A DNA stretch of 41,631 nt from positions 1 to 41,631 of the forward strand of contig DAOUUU010000005.1 of assembly GCA_030667985.1 (NCBI GenBank). The letters are read 5' to 3'. The stretch's first letter is position 1; each line of letters starts with the position of its first letter. Positions 8,439-17,488 of the stretch are shown here, one piece after another. The translations under genes and the position numbers were made by a program. The notes below the pieces were generated by a model. The model ran no database searches, was not told where the DNA came from, and saw only the letters and a list, made by a program, of their open reading frames with translations. Source of the DNA: Candidatus Krumholzibacteriota bacterium. GTDB lineage: Bacteria; Krumholzibacteriota; Krumholzibacteriia; Krumholzibacteriales; Krumholzibacteriaceae.

Positions 8439-10683
8439 GGTTGGATACCTGCTCTCCTTCTCCCTCTTCCTGATTTGGATAGGATATCCTCGGATGGAAA
8501 ATACCGGTCAGGAGTTTGATATACTGTTCTCGTATGATCGCCACGTCGTTCAACGTCAGACCGCTCTGATCCAACTCGCCGTCGTTCATCCTCGCCTCGA
8601 TAATCTTTCCTACGATAGCCCTGATCCTTGGAGCCGTAGGTTCGCGCAGCGAACGAACCGCCGCTTCGGATGAATCGGCCAGCATGATCAGGGCCGTCTC
8701 CTTCGATTGAGGCCTTGGACCCGGATAGCGAAAATCGTCGATATTCACGCTGTCATGAGAGTCGTACTCGAGCGCCTTCTGATAAAAATAGGCCATCACG
8801 GTTGTTCCGTGATGCTGTCTGATGGCCTCTACCACGACCCTGGGCAATTTTTCCTTTTTCGCGAGTTCGATGCCCTCCTTCACGTGCGAGGCGAGGATCA
8901 GTGCGCTCATTGTCGGAGTCAGTTTCTCGTGTTTGTTGATATTGTCGCCCTTGTTCTCGAAAAAGTACTCCGGCTTGGCCAGCTTGCCGATATCGTGATA
9001 ATAAGCCCCCACCCTGGCGAGCAGATTATTCGCCTTCACGTCGCTCGCCACCGCTTCAACAAGGTTCCCCACTAGCAGAGAATGGTGATAGGTTCCCGGA
9101 GCCTCGAGAGTGAGACGCCGCAGCAGCGGCCTGTTGAGATCGCTGAGCTCCATGAGCGTAAAATTCGTCGTCACGTCGAATAGGGACTCGAATATCGGAA
9201 GCAGGAACATGACAAGAACCGTGCAGATGAAGCTGTTCGTGATGCCCCATAGGGATCCGAAAAGAAAATCACCGAGCGAGATGCCCGGAAGGCTCATGAA
9301 TCCGGTGATGCCGACAATATAGGCCAGCGCAATGTATAGAAAAATCGTGTAGAAATTCCTGCGCTCCCTCAGCTGTGTGATACTTACGATAGCCGTCGTT
9401 CCAGCGAGAAGGGCTATAAAGGCGTAACTCCCCGGCAAATCGGTATGCGTGATTATCATCATCGCCGCAAAGAGTGTGAACATTACCGATGTCATCACAC
9501 CGAAGAAAGCGGTCGAGACAAGCGAAACGAACGCGACCGGCACGAGATACGGATTTAGAACCGGCACCTTGATGACCAGAGCTGTAAGGAGCAGATAAAA
9601 AAGTACTATCATGAAAACGAGCGTCAATTTCCCCGTCTCGAGGATCAGGTCCGGACGAAGCCTGTACAGGGCGAGACCTAGCAGCAGTATCAAAGAGGTT
9701 ATCCTGAGAGCCTTGCCGAAGAAAAGAAGGCTCCTTTTCCAGAACGAAGTGGCCAGCGCCAGGTCGACCCGCTTTTGTTCGAGAGCCTTGAGCATATCGA
9801 TCTGAGCCTTGGTCACCTTATCGTGCTTGGCGATGATCCTCTCGTTCTCCGAGATGGTGAATTTCTCCGGCACAGATTTCTCCGCCTGGTCGCGCCTCTG
9901 CCTGTGCTCATCCATATCATAGATCAGGTTGGGCATGAGATGAGATCTGAGTATATCGTAAAATAGCTTGATCGTGCGTTCATCCCTGCCGAATGACTTC
10001 TTGGCCTCGCTCAGGATAATCGATTCGAGCTGGCCCTGCTCGACCAGGTAAATCGAGGGCACAAGTCTCTCACTATCTCCGTTCACTACGGTGATGTGGG
10101 GATAGTTATTCCGCCGGAGCGGGGCCGAATTATTGATAATACCCTTGTCCAGCAGACTCGCCTGGAGCTCAAGCGCGCTATTCAAGATCCTGTCGCGGAG
10201 CTGCTTTGCAAGGAGCAGCTTGGCCATCTCGTCCGTAATGCCCGGCAGCATCTTGAGCACGCTCGATACCCGATCTTTCTCACTCAGGGTATCCTGAGCC
10301 GATATATCTCCGATCCGTTCCATGAATACGCGGAGATCGCTCGGCAGATGCTTTGTGGCTTGATCGTTTGCCGAATAGACCGGCGATACATTGAGCGCGG
10401 CTTTTGATCTGTTGATCTCGATCTCCTGCTCGCTGTAATCGACATAGAAGGTAAAGGGAGCGATTATATCAACGTCCGCGATATCCCCCTCCCTGTACTG
10501 GATCTCGTCGAGCTTCTGCATCGGGGGGAAGAGAAAAAGAGATATAAAAACGAACAGGGCAACGAAGACGACCATCAAATGTCTCGGTTCCATAGCGAAC
10601 CCGATGAATCGACGCAGATCGAATCGTTTGCCCAAAGACAGCGTTTCTCGCTTTTCCCTGCCGTTTACACCCTGATCAGCCAT
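8386..10683 (-). CDS. pgpH: 7TM-HD phosphodiesterase, PgpH-like (probable c-di-AMP hydrolase)
   Basis: The protein of 765 residues (from the ATG at 10683) has one N-terminal membrane helix, an extracytoplasmic 7TMR-HDED domain (roughly residues 50-300), about seven membrane helices (about 310-500) and a cytoplasmic HD domain. The HD domain shows LVGNLVEAVASDV, HDIGKLAKPEYFFENK, ASHVKEG and RQHHGTT, giving the metal-binding His/Asp set. Characterised PgpH proteins degrade c-di-AMP to pApA, and a CdaR-like protein is encoded at 17.5-18.4 kb, so a c-di-AMP pathway is likely. A GTG at 10716 is an upstream alternative start, but the ATG at 10683 has a GGAG site at good spacing. It overlaps phoH by 8 bp. 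Substrate is inferred, not shown. Confidence 0.92.
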   Translation of the reverse strand: MADQGVNGREKRETLSLGKRFDLRRFIGFAMEPRHLMVVFVALFVFISLFLFPPMQKLDEIQYREGDIADVDIIAPFTFYVDYSEQEIEINRSKAALNVSPVYSANDQATKHLPSDLRVFMERIGDISAQDTLSEKDRVSSVLKMLPGITDEMAKLLLAKQLRDRILNSALELQASLLDKGIINNSAPLRRNNYPHITVVNGDSERLVPSIYLVEQGQLESIILSEAKKSFGRDERTIKLFYDILRSHLMPNLIYDMDEHRQRRDQAEKSVPEKFTISENERIIAKHDKVTKAQIDMLKALEQKRVDLALATSFWKRSLLFFGKALRITSLILLLGLALYRLRPDLILETGKLTLVFMIVLFYLLLTALVIKVPVLNPYLVPVAFVSLVSTAFFGVMTSVMFTLFAAMMIITHTDLPGSYAFIALLAGTTAIVSITQLRERRNFYTIFLYIALAYIVGITGFMSLPGISLGDFLFGSLWGITNSFICTVLVMFLLPIFESLFDVTTNFTLMELSDLNRPLLRRLTLEAPGTYHHSLLVGNLVEAVASDVKANNLLARVGAYYHDIGKLAKPEYFFENKGDNINKHEKLTPTMSALILASHVKEGIELAKKEKLPRVVVEAIRQHHGTTVMAYFYQKALEYDSHDSVNIDDFRYPGPRPQSKETALIMLADSSEAAVRSLREPTAPRIRAIVGKIIEARMNDGELDQSGLTLNDVAIIREQYIKLLTGIFHPRISYPNQEEGEGEQVSNRESNSKLQAKGERKGKV

Positions 10684-11716
10684 TGTCCTGCTCCGGTCTA
10701 TCTTCCACGGGCCCACGAACAGGCCTATCCTGCTCCGATACTACGTTTTCAGATGTCTTCCGTTCTATTTCATCAAACGCCTTGATGATTTTCTTCACGA
10801 GCCGGTGCCTTACGACATCCTCCTCCCCGAAGGTTATGAACCTGATACCTTCGACTCCGTCGAGGATATTTCGCACGGCCACGAGGCCCGATCCACCAGG
10901 ATCGCTCAGATCTATCTGTGTTATGTCACCGGTGATGACCGCCTTCGCGTTGGCGCCGAGCCGTGTCAGAAACATCTTCATCTGCCCGATCGTGCTGTTC
11001 TGCGCTTCGTCCAGAACGGCAAAGCAATCATTCAGTGTCCTCCCGCGCATGTAAGCGAGTGGCGTTATCTCGACGACTCCTGTTTCAATCATCTTTTGCA
11101 TGCTCGTTCTTCCCACCATAGCCCTCATGGCATCGAATATCGGCCGAAGGTAGGGATCGATCTTTTCCTGCAGATCACCCGGTAGAAATCCCAGATTCTC
11201 TCCCGCTTCGACAACCGGCCTGGAGATGAAGATCCGTTCCACCTCCTTGCGTTTTAGCGCCGCCAGGGCCATTGCCATAGCGAGATAGGTCTTGCCCGTG
11301 CCGGCGGGTCCTATTGCGAATACTACGTCGAACTTGCGCATCGTTTCGACATATTCTTTCTGCTTTACACTACGGGGAACGACGCCTCTCCGCTTCGTTC
11401 TCGAGTAGAAGACGACATCCTCGTCGAGGGTCTCGATCGCTTCCATCTCCCTCTCGCCGCCCTTGATGACCGAGAGCACATCTCTCTCAGTCACCGTCCT
11501 TCCCGCCTTCGCGATATGTATCAGGCGCTCGAGGACATTCGTGATCTCCTCTACGTTCTTGGACGATCCCTTCACGGTAATCTGATCGCCGCGCACAACA
11601 AGCTCCTCACCATAGTGCTTCTCGATAGCCCTTATATTCCTGTCACTTACTCCGAGGAGCCTCATCGGATCGATACCGTCGATCGACAGCGTCCGTTTAC
11701 GGTTATTTCGCTTCAA
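10676..11716 (-). CDS. phoH: PhoH family ATPase / PhoH-like protein
   Basis: PhoH-like proteins are P-loop ATPases of poorly defined role, linked to RNA metabolism and to YbeY by gene neighbourhood. The product carries an N-terminal KH-like/RNA-binding segment (RTLSIDGIDPMRLLGV to about residue 90), then the ATPase core with Walker A GPAGTGKT and Walker B AVLDEAQN, plus PLAYMRGRTLND and KAVITGDITQIDL. The frame is open to a TTG at 11767, but the TTG at 11716 follows an AAGGGACAG Shine-Dalgarno and starts just before the conserved domain, so I prefer it (346 residues). It heads the phoH-pgpH-ybeY-corC cluster. Both possible starts are non-ATG, so the 5' end is uncertain. Confidence 0.92.
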   Translation of the reverse strand: MKRNNRKRTLSIDGIDPMRLLGVSDRNIRAIEKHYGEELVVRGDQITVKGSSKNVEEITNVLERLIHIAKAGRTVTERDVLSVIKGGEREMEAIETLDEDVVFYSRTKRRGVVPRSVKQKEYVETMRKFDVVFAIGPAGTGKTYLAMAMALAALKRKEVERIFISRPVVEAGENLGFLPGDLQEKIDPYLRPIFDAMRAMVGRTSMQKMIETGVVEITPLAYMRGRTLNDCFAVLDEAQNSTIGQMKMFLTRLGANAKAVITGDITQIDLSDPGGSGLVAVRNILDGVEGIRFITFGEEDVVRHRLVKKIIKAFDEIERKTSENVVSEQDRPVRGPVEDRPEQDNG

Positions 11717-11824
11717 ATCCTCTGTCCCTTGTAAAGCAAAACTCCTGGCTGAATAGAGATGAGCCAAGAGTTTTAATCGTAACCACTTATAAATGAGCCG
11801 GTTTCCACTAGGGTGCTTACCACC

Positions 11825-12517
11825 TTATCTGGGGACGACCAGCTCTTGCTCCGGGAATATCAGATCCGGATCCTGTATCCTGTCCTTATTGGCCTCGAAG
11901 AGAAGCGGCCATTCTTTGTAATTATCGTATACTTCCCAGTACCCGGCAATCTTGGCCAACCACTCGTCCTGCACAACCATATGCCTCTTCGGCCACGTTC
12001 TAGGAACCTTCAGCTCCCATCCGGCCAGGACCCAGTCGGGATCCTCGACGAGCATCTTGTTTCCTCTCCAGAGGCGGGGCCACTTGAGTGGATCGCCGTA
12101 GATCTCCTCGTAGCCGGCAACGATCCAGAGACATTCCCCGTACTGCAGCACCCATGATTTCGGCAGAGCCTCCAGCTCTTCCTTCTGTCTGGTCAGCTCG
12201 GTGATCTGTGTCGACAGGGTCGAATATTGACGCTCGGCATCACGGAGCTCTTTTGTGAAATTCTTGATGCCTTCCTTGTTCTCGGTCAGTTCGGTTTCCG
12301 CCTCTTCCGACCGAACCTTTAGATCCTCGAGCCCTTCTGCCAGGGCGATACAGTGCGCTTCCCGGTCCTTCTTGGACAGTTTCTGGTATTCCTCGTCTTC
12401 GTAATATTCACCCTGCGAGATCTCTATCGGCCTCGCCTTGTGCCTGCTGCAGCCGGCGCCCAGCATAAGGACCAGCGGGATAACGATCAGTAACAAAACA
12501 ATGTTTTTTCTGTACAT
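11825..12517 (-). CDS. Lipoprotein with coiled coil and two LysM-like repeats
   Basis: This 230-residue protein begins with a lipoprotein signal peptide ending in LGAGC, so Cys23 or so would be lipidated. Residues about 50-115 form a charged coiled coil (SEEAETELTENKEGIKNF and ITELTRQKEELEAL). The C-terminal half holds two LysM-like units, one starting SWVLQYGECLWIVAGYEEIY and one starting HMVVQDEWLAKIAGYWEVY; each ends with a hydrophobic LKVP/LVVP segment. They are tryptophan-rich, longer variants of LysM in which the usual asparagine-rich centre is kept only loosely. The likely role is peptidoglycan binding from the outer membrane. It lies 26 bp after another small lipoprotein gene, with a good AAGGAGA site, so the two form an operon. 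Confidence 0.82.
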   Translation of the reverse strand: MYRKNIVLLLIVIPLVLMLGAGCSRHKARPIEISQGEYYEDEEYQKLSKKDREAHCIALAEGLEDLKVRSEEAETELTENKEGIKNFTKELRDAERQYSTLSTQITELTRQKEELEALPKSWVLQYGECLWIVAGYEEIYGDPLKWPRLWRGNKMLVEDPDWVLAGWELKVPRTWPKRHMVVQDEWLAKIAGYWEVYDNYKEWPLLFEANKDRIQDPDLIFPEQELVVPR

Positions 12518-12543
12518 TCGTCTCTCCTTATCCCTGTATCACG

Positions 12544-12834
12544 TTATTCCCTGCCGCTGCCCTTTTTAAGCTCATGGACCTTCTCCGCGAGCCTTTCCGG
12601 TTCACCTTCGATTTCAGCTACTTCTTTCTGCTTGGCGGCTAGTTGTTCCTCGAGCTCGGCTACTTTCTTGGCCGTCTCGGCCGCTTCCTGCTCATATGTC
12701 TCCGCATCGAGTCTTGTCTCATCGAGCGTGATGAGACTAGTTTCACATGGAGGTGCAGGCCCGCAGCCGACAAAAGTGCTTACAACCAGACCGAGCAGGA
12801 GCATCATGAATAGCCCCGCGATTAATAGCCTCAT
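12544..12834 (-). CDS. Small coiled-coil lipoprotein (Lpp-like architecture)
   Basis: The 96-residue product has a lipoprotein signal peptide with a VGC lipobox at about residues 22-24 (consensus variant), followed by a heptad-rich helix over most of the mature chain (TAKKVAELEEQLAAKQKEVA). There is no C-terminal lysine of the Lpp type for covalent peptidoglycan attachment; it ends KKGSGRE. It resembles small structural envelope lipoproteins by shape only, and I see no specific family. A strong AAGGAGG Shine-Dalgarno precedes the ATG, and a promoter region lies at about 12858-12909. The downstream LysM lipoprotein also has a coiled coil, so the two products could interact, which is inference. 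Confidence 0.75.
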   Translation of the reverse strand: MRLLIAGLFMMLLLGLVVSTFVGCGPAPPCETSLITLDETRLDAETYEQEAAETAKKVAELEEQLAAKQKEVAEIEGEPERLAEKVHELKKGSGRE

Positions 12835-12880
12835 AACTCGTATTCCTCCTTGTGCTTATTCTATATGTACGCTTTCAGTT

Positions 12881-12909
12881 ACGTTAATATCGAATAATAT
12901 GATTGTCAA
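12881..12909 (-). promoter_or_regulatory. Promoter region of the two-lipoprotein operon
   Basis: A perfect TTGACA (12909-12904) has TAACGT (12886-12881) 17 bases on, which is a weak -10. A second -10, TAGAAT (12863-12858), lies 18 bases after TTAACG (12887-12882). One of the two probably drives the lipoprotein gene starting at 12834. The stretch between this site and the aspS stop at 12968 is A/T-rich with no gene. Confidence 0.4.
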
Positions 12910-12967
12910 GCAAAAAGCCCTCGACTCTATATCTTGATATCTTGCAAGAGCTGTGCCTGAAAATACC

Positions 12968-14776
12968 TTATCCTTCCTTATCGTTTCCGCGAACAACCCG
13001 GATATGAAGTTCCTCGAGCAGCTCGTCCTCGACCTGTGAGGGTGCGCCTTCCATAAGCGATGTCGCCCTCTGGGTTTTCGGAAACGCGATATACTCCCGT
13101 ATAGATGAGCCGCCGCCGATCACCATTGCAATGCGGTCCAGCCCCAAGGCAACACCCCCATGAGGCGGCGCCCCATACTCGAACGCCTCGAGTAAAAAAC
13201 CGAACTTCCGTTCCGCCTCCTCCTTTCCAATCCCGATGATCTTGAAGACTTTCTCCTGTAACTTTCTGTGATGAATACGAATACTACCGGAACCGAGTTC
13301 CATGCCATTGCAGACAAGATCGTATAGATGCCCCTGGACACGCCCAGGATCGGTCTCTAGAAACTTAAGATCATTCTCGAGCGGCATCGAGAATATGTGA
13401 TGCGCCGGCTCCCACCCTCCGCCATCGGCCGGAAGAAAAAGCGGAAACTTATTTACCCACAGAAAGTTGAACGAGTTGCCCGATTCCTGCTCCAGTCCCT
13501 GGCGACCGAGATGATTCCTCAGTAGGCCGAGCGAGGTGAGAACCGTTGCGTCCGGTCCGGCGACGAGAAGGAGCAGTGTGGGAACCTTCGTCTCGAATAT
13601 CCGCTTGAATTGCTCTATGTCACCATCCGACAAAAACTTGGATATCGGCGAGGTTACAACTCCTTCACCCAGTTTCACGGCGGCGAGTCCGGCCGCTCCA
13701 GCATTCTTCACGATCTCTTCCAGTTCGCTGATTCTCTTTCTCGAATAACCGGCCCCCTCCTCGAATGAAATACCTCTGACCGAGCCTCCCTCCTCCACAA
13801 CCGACCGGAATACCTTGAAATCGCTCGACGCGAAGATCTCCGAACAGTCACGGATTTCGAGCCCGAATCTGAGGTCGGGTTTGTCGGTTCCGTACGAGTT
13901 CATCGATTCATCATAGCTGATACGGGGAAACGGGATCTTCAGATCGATGCCGGCCGCAGCGCTCCAGATCTCTGCGATGAGGCTTTCGACCGTCCTGTAA
14001 ACCTCCTCCTCCGATACAAAGCTCATCTCGATATCGATCTGTGTATGCTCCGGTTGCCTGTCCGCCCGCAGATCCTCGTCCCTGAGGCAACGCGCCAGCT
14101 GAAAATACCGGTCGAATCCGGCGACCATGAGAATCTGTTTGTAGAGTTGTGGGCTCTGGGGAAGAGCGAAAAACCTGCCCGGTTGAAGTCTGCTCGGAAC
14201 GAGGTAGTCACGGGCACCCTCCGGCGTTCTCCGAACCAGCATAGGCGTCTCGATCTCGAGAAATCCCTCGCCCGAGAGGTAATCACGGACCTTGAGTGCC
14301 AGCCTATGCCTCAGCTCGATATTTCGCTGAAGGGGATCTCTCCTGAGATCGAGGTAGCGGTACCGGAGCCTGAGATCCTCATTCGCCTGAACATCGCTGG
14401 TTACGGTGAAGGGAGGGACTTGAGCCTTGTTTAGTATGCGTATCTCACTGGCGACGACCTCGATTTCGCCGGTCTTCATGTCAGGATTGATCATGTCGTC
14501 CGGGCGGCGGCGCACTTTGCCCCTGCATACAATCACATCCTCGGCGCGAAGAGAGCGAAAGAGCTCGTGAAGCTCGTCCTGTTCCTTCTCGACCACCAGC
14601 TGAACTATACCGGTTCGGTCCCAGAGGTCGAGAAAGGTGAGGTAGCCAAGCTCACGCACCCGCTTGACCCAACCGGCGAGAATGACCTCCTGATCCACCT
14701 GACCGCTTCCTACCTCGCCACACCTGTGGGTCCTGGCCCATTCATCGCTTACATGAAAGTATATCTGATCGCTCAC
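12968..14776 (-). CDS. aspS: Aspartate--tRNA ligase
   Basis: This is a full-length (602 residues) bacterial-type class IIb aspartyl-tRNA synthetase. The N-terminal OB-fold anticodon domain (about 1-140) includes VILAGWVKRVRELGYLTFLDLWDRTG. The catalytic core has LRLRYRYLDLRRDPLQRN, FLEIETPMLVRRTPEGARDYLVPSR, the motif 2 region RYFQLARCLRDEDLRADRQPE (within 239-265) and motif 3 GGVALGLDRIAMV. A GAD-type insertion (about 290-420) marks the long bacterial form. FPKTQRATSLMEGAPS near the C-terminus is diagnostic. Whether it also charges tRNA-Asn cannot be told from sequence here. It starts 5 bp after the hisS stop, so the two are cotranscribed. Confidence 0.97.
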   Translation of the reverse strand: MSDQIYFHVSDEWARTHRCGEVGSGQVDQEVILAGWVKRVRELGYLTFLDLWDRTGIVQLVVEKEQDELHELFRSLRAEDVIVCRGKVRRRPDDMINPDMKTGEIEVVASEIRILNKAQVPPFTVTSDVQANEDLRLRYRYLDLRRDPLQRNIELRHRLALKVRDYLSGEGFLEIETPMLVRRTPEGARDYLVPSRLQPGRFFALPQSPQLYKQILMVAGFDRYFQLARCLRDEDLRADRQPEHTQIDIEMSFVSEEEVYRTVESLIAEIWSAAAGIDLKIPFPRISYDESMNSYGTDKPDLRFGLEIRDCSEIFASSDFKVFRSVVEEGGSVRGISFEEGAGYSRKRISELEEIVKNAGAAGLAAVKLGEGVVTSPISKFLSDGDIEQFKRIFETKVPTLLLLVAGPDATVLTSLGLLRNHLGRQGLEQESGNSFNFLWVNKFPLFLPADGGGWEPAHHIFSMPLENDLKFLETDPGRVQGHLYDLVCNGMELGSGSIRIHHRKLQEKVFKIIGIGKEEAERKFGFLLEAFEYGAPPHGGVALGLDRIAMVIGGGSSIREYIAFPKTQRATSLMEGAPSQVEDELLEELHIRVVRGNDKEG

Positions 14777-14781
14777 CGACT

Positions 14782-16041
14782 CTACTCCTTTGCTCCCTCG
14801 ACAAGATAGGACTGCAACTTATCGAGGGATATCGATTCCTGTTCTCCGGACTGAAGATCCTTGACCGTCGCTTCCTGCCTGCCGATCTCTTCCGGACCGA
14901 CGATGACTGCGTATTTGAAAGAACCATCCGATGCAGCCCTCATCTGTTTCTTGATGTTCCGCCCGGAGAGATCGATGACCGCCGAGACTCCCTCGAGGCG
15001 CATTTCCCGGGCGATGAGCATTATCTCGGCGATCATGGAATCGTCGAGTATGGCGAAATATGCGACCTTGGCCGCCGCGGCCAGGTTAGACATGTACTCT
15101 TCCGGCAGTGTTTCTATAAGGCGTTCCATTCCGGCAGAAAAACCAATCGCCGGAACGAAACCTCCGCCGCAATCATCGGCCAGCCCGTCGTACCGGCCGC
15201 CGCCGCAGAGCGCATTCTGGGCTCCGAGCTCGGGATGCAGTATCTCGAACGCTGTCTTCGTATAATAGTCTAGTCCGCGGACAAGCAGGGGATCGAGCGA
15301 ATAGTCTATTTTCATTCCGTCGAGTATCTCCTGTAGTTTTCCGAAATGATCCCGGCACTCGCCGCAAAGATGATCTGTGATCACGGGGAGTTTGTGTTTC
15401 ACGTCATCGCAGCTCTTGCAATCGAATATTCTCAGTGGATTGATCATCGCCCGATCCTGGCAATTGCCGCAGAGCTCCTCCTTAAGTCCCTCGAGCTCAC
15501 CCTTCAGGACCTCTTTGAACGAAGGAAGGCACTTGGGACATCCCACGCTATTGAGCCTTACATCGAGTCGGGGATAACGGAAAAGCTTGTACATACTGAG
15601 GCTGACATCGATGATCTCCGCGTCAATGGAGGGATCCTCCGAACCGATCGCCTCGACACCGATCTGGTGAAACTGCCTGTACCGGCCCGCCTGGGGCCTG
15701 TCATAACGAAACATCGGACCGAGGTAGTAGAATCTTTTTATTCCACCGGTACGGTGCAGACTATTCTCGAGAAAGGCCCTCATCACGGGCGCCGTATTCT
15801 CGGGACGCAGTGTAAGGCTACGTCCCTTCTTGTCTTCGAAGGTATACATCTCTTTGGTGACGATATCGCTGCCCTCTCCCACCGCGCGCACGAAGAGGTC
15901 GGTCATCTCGAATATCGGAGTCCTGATCTCGGAGTACCCGTAATTCCGAATCAGCCCAGTGAGTTCGCTCTCGGCCTGCTGCCAGATCGACATCCGGTCC
16001 CCGAACAGGTCGTTCGTTCCTCTGGGCCTCTTGAATTTCAT
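14782..16041 (-). CDS. hisS: Histidine--tRNA ligase
   Basis: The 419-residue class II histidyl-tRNA synthetase shows motif 2 with YRQFHQIGVEAIG, the histidine-specific motifs LVRGLDYYTKTAFEI and ALCGGGRYDGL, and LRPENTAPVMRAF in motif 1/2. A CPKC and CGNCQDRA cysteine-rich insertion (about residues 170-215) is common in HisRS. The C-terminal anticodon-binding domain (about 325-419) includes AVIVGPEEIGRQEATVKDL. Start ATG at 16041 is 6 bp after the VanZ gene. The tandem hisS-aspS order is frequent in bacteria. The operon promoter is likely the one at 16485-16513. Confidence 0.97.
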   Translation of the reverse strand: MKFKRPRGTNDLFGDRMSIWQQAESELTGLIRNYGYSEIRTPIFEMTDLFVRAVGEGSDIVTKEMYTFEDKKGRSLTLRPENTAPVMRAFLENSLHRTGGIKRFYYLGPMFRYDRPQAGRYRQFHQIGVEAIGSEDPSIDAEIIDVSLSMYKLFRYPRLDVRLNSVGCPKCLPSFKEVLKGELEGLKEELCGNCQDRAMINPLRIFDCKSCDDVKHKLPVITDHLCGECRDHFGKLQEILDGMKIDYSLDPLLVRGLDYYTKTAFEILHPELGAQNALCGGGRYDGLADDCGGGFVPAIGFSAGMERLIETLPEEYMSNLAAAAKVAYFAILDDSMIAEIMLIAREMRLEGVSAVIDLSGRNIKKQMRAASDGSFKYAVIVGPEEIGRQEATVKDLQSGEQESISLDKLQSYLVEGAKE

Positions 16042-16047
16042 CTCTAC

Positions 16048-16431
16048 TCAACCCTCCGAAGGGCATCGCCCACGTCTGTACAGAACGAGAATCGCTCCGG
16101 TAAAGATCCCTGCGAAATCGGCCGCTAGATCCATGATGCTCGAATCACGTCCGGGCACGAAATACTGATAGAGTTCGTCGAGGCAGGCCACGGCAAACCC
16201 GACCATCAGGATCGAGGCCAAAAGAAGCCACCTGTTACCTATCGCTTTATCCTTGATCCCCCTATAGAGGAATAGGGACAAAACGAAATACTCTATGAAG
16301 TGCACAACCTTGTCTGTGCCTTCAGGGAAATTGTTATAACCACCAGGCACATCGGGAATAGATGATGCCAGAAATATAAAAACGACCCATAGAACCAGTG
16401 GGCCCCAACGTTTAACCGCTCTTTTGATGCT
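16048..16431 (-). CDS. VanZ-like small membrane protein
   Basis: Four hydrophobic helices and the motif blocks FIFLASSIPDVPGG, DKVVHFIEYFVLSLFLYRG, DELYQYFVPGRDSSIMDLAADFAG (split here; about residues 80-105) match VanZ-like proteins. The family is named after a glycopeptide-resistance accessory protein, but most members are of unknown function. The reading frame is open to a GTG at 16470, but the predicted transcription start near 16478 would leave no Shine-Dalgarno for it. The GTG at 16431 has GAAAGGG at 6-10 bases and gives VSIKRAVKRWGPLVLWVV, so I use it (127 residues). It is the first gene before hisS and aspS. Confidence 0.82.
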   Translation of the reverse strand, partial: SIKRAVKRWGPLVLWVVFIFLASSIPDVPGGYNNFPEGTDKVVHFIEYFVLSLFLYRGIKDKAIGNRWLLLASILMVGFAVACLDELYQYFVPGRDSSIMDLAADFAGIFTGAILVLYRRGRCPSEG

Positions 16432-16484
16432 CACGCAATGCCCTTTCAGAGAATCGGTGCAGAACTCCACCAGGCAGTTGAATC

Positions 16485-16513
16485 AATATAGCTACTCTAG
16501 GTCAAACGGTCAA
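16485..16513 (-). promoter_or_regulatory. Sigma70 promoter of the vanZ-like - hisS - aspS operon
   Basis: TTGACC (16513-16508), a 17-base spacer and TATATT (16490-16485) give two 5/6 hexamers at ideal spacing on the minus strand. The start site would be near 16478, which argues that the VanZ-like protein begins at GTG 16431. Confidence 0.65.
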
Positions 16514-16541
16514 CCTGGTCCCTCAAAACTCCATCGTAATG

Positions 16542-17477
16542 TCAAGAAGGTCCACCGGGCCGCTCCATCGCCGCGCCGAACCTCGGCGGCATCACCTCCC
16601 ACAATCCCCCTATGACCTCGATATCCTCGGGACGGGGCGGGACGAATCCCGATATTCCGAATGAACCGAGATCGGCTTTCAGTCCATCCGGCATCCTGTC
16701 CGCCAGTATAACGAACCTGTCCCTGAACCGTCTGTGTTTTCTCTCCTCCATTGACTTATCGACAGCCAGAACCATCTCCGGATACGGCTCGCCTTCGAGA
16801 AACACCTCCAGTTCACCCCTATGATAAACATCCATCTCACCGAGAACATTCAACCTCTCCAGGCTGATGCCCCCGAAAGTGTAGGCGCCGAATATCACAC
16901 CATAGATCACACGCTCCTCGCTGCCAGCGAAATCGACGAGAATTCCTTCGTCCTGTGATTCGCCGAGGGTCTTTACCAGCGAGTTGTAGGGGGAGAGGAA
17001 ATTCGCCGCGGAGAAACGTGAAGTGAAGACCGCGGTCATCTCTTCGCTTTCCATGTCCGGTCCACCAGCCTTTACTATGATTCCCCCTGTCGAATACCGC
17101 CGTCCCTCCTGTGCCGGTATGAGGAGAGAACAGTCGAGGCCGCCCCTGAGCAGATAGGGCGCAAATCTCAGCGAGGTCATGATATAAAAATCACAGCCGG
17201 TTGGTTCGTCCTGATCCTTCAGGAATCTCCATTGTATATCCCCCCCGCCTTTCTCCCGTATGTACCCGGCGAAATCGACGAAACGCTGGTGCACTTTGGC
17301 TGAATCGAGATCGAATACACCGATCTTGACCGGCATATGGGCAATGTCATCCTCTTTTAGAAACAGGGCCCCAACCGCTATGAGGATCGTCACCGCGAAA
17401 ATGATCAGTGTCGCCCAGCGCCCCAGATAGGACGAAAGCATGCTGTAATCGAGCTTTTGAAATCCGTTTCTCGCCAT
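16542..17477 (-). CDS. Membrane-tethered PhnD-like substrate-binding protein
   Basis: The 311-residue protein has one N-terminal membrane helix (about 20-40, WATLIIFAVTILIAVGALFL) with a basic cytoplasmic start, so the rest faces the periplasm. The body looks like a type 2 periplasmic-binding fold of the PhnD/phosphonate class: KIGVFDLDSAKVHQRFVDF, CDFYIMTSLRFAPYLLRGGL, YSTGGIIVKAGG and SRFSAANFLSPY correspond to the usual strand-loop blocks of that class. No ABC permease or ATPase gene is near. It is 11 bp downstream of the CdaR/YbbR gene and in one unit with an amidase, so an envelope-sensing or wall-linked role is more likely than import, which is inference. The family match is by pattern only. 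Confidence 0.65.
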   Translation of the reverse strand: MARNGFQKLDYSMLSSYLGRWATLIIFAVTILIAVGALFLKEDDIAHMPVKIGVFDLDSAKVHQRFVDFAGYIREKGGGDIQWRFLKDQDEPTGCDFYIMTSLRFAPYLLRGGLDCSLLIPAQEGRRYSTGGIIVKAGGPDMESEEMTAVFTSRFSAANFLSPYNSLVKTLGESQDEGILVDFAGSEERVIYGVIFGAYTFGGISLERLNVLGEMDVYHRGELEVFLEGEPYPEMVLAVDKSMEERKHRRFRDRFVILADRMPDGLKADLGSFGISGFVPPRPEDIEVIGGLWEVMPPRFGAAMERPGGPS

Positions 17478-17488
17478 ACCCTAGAGCC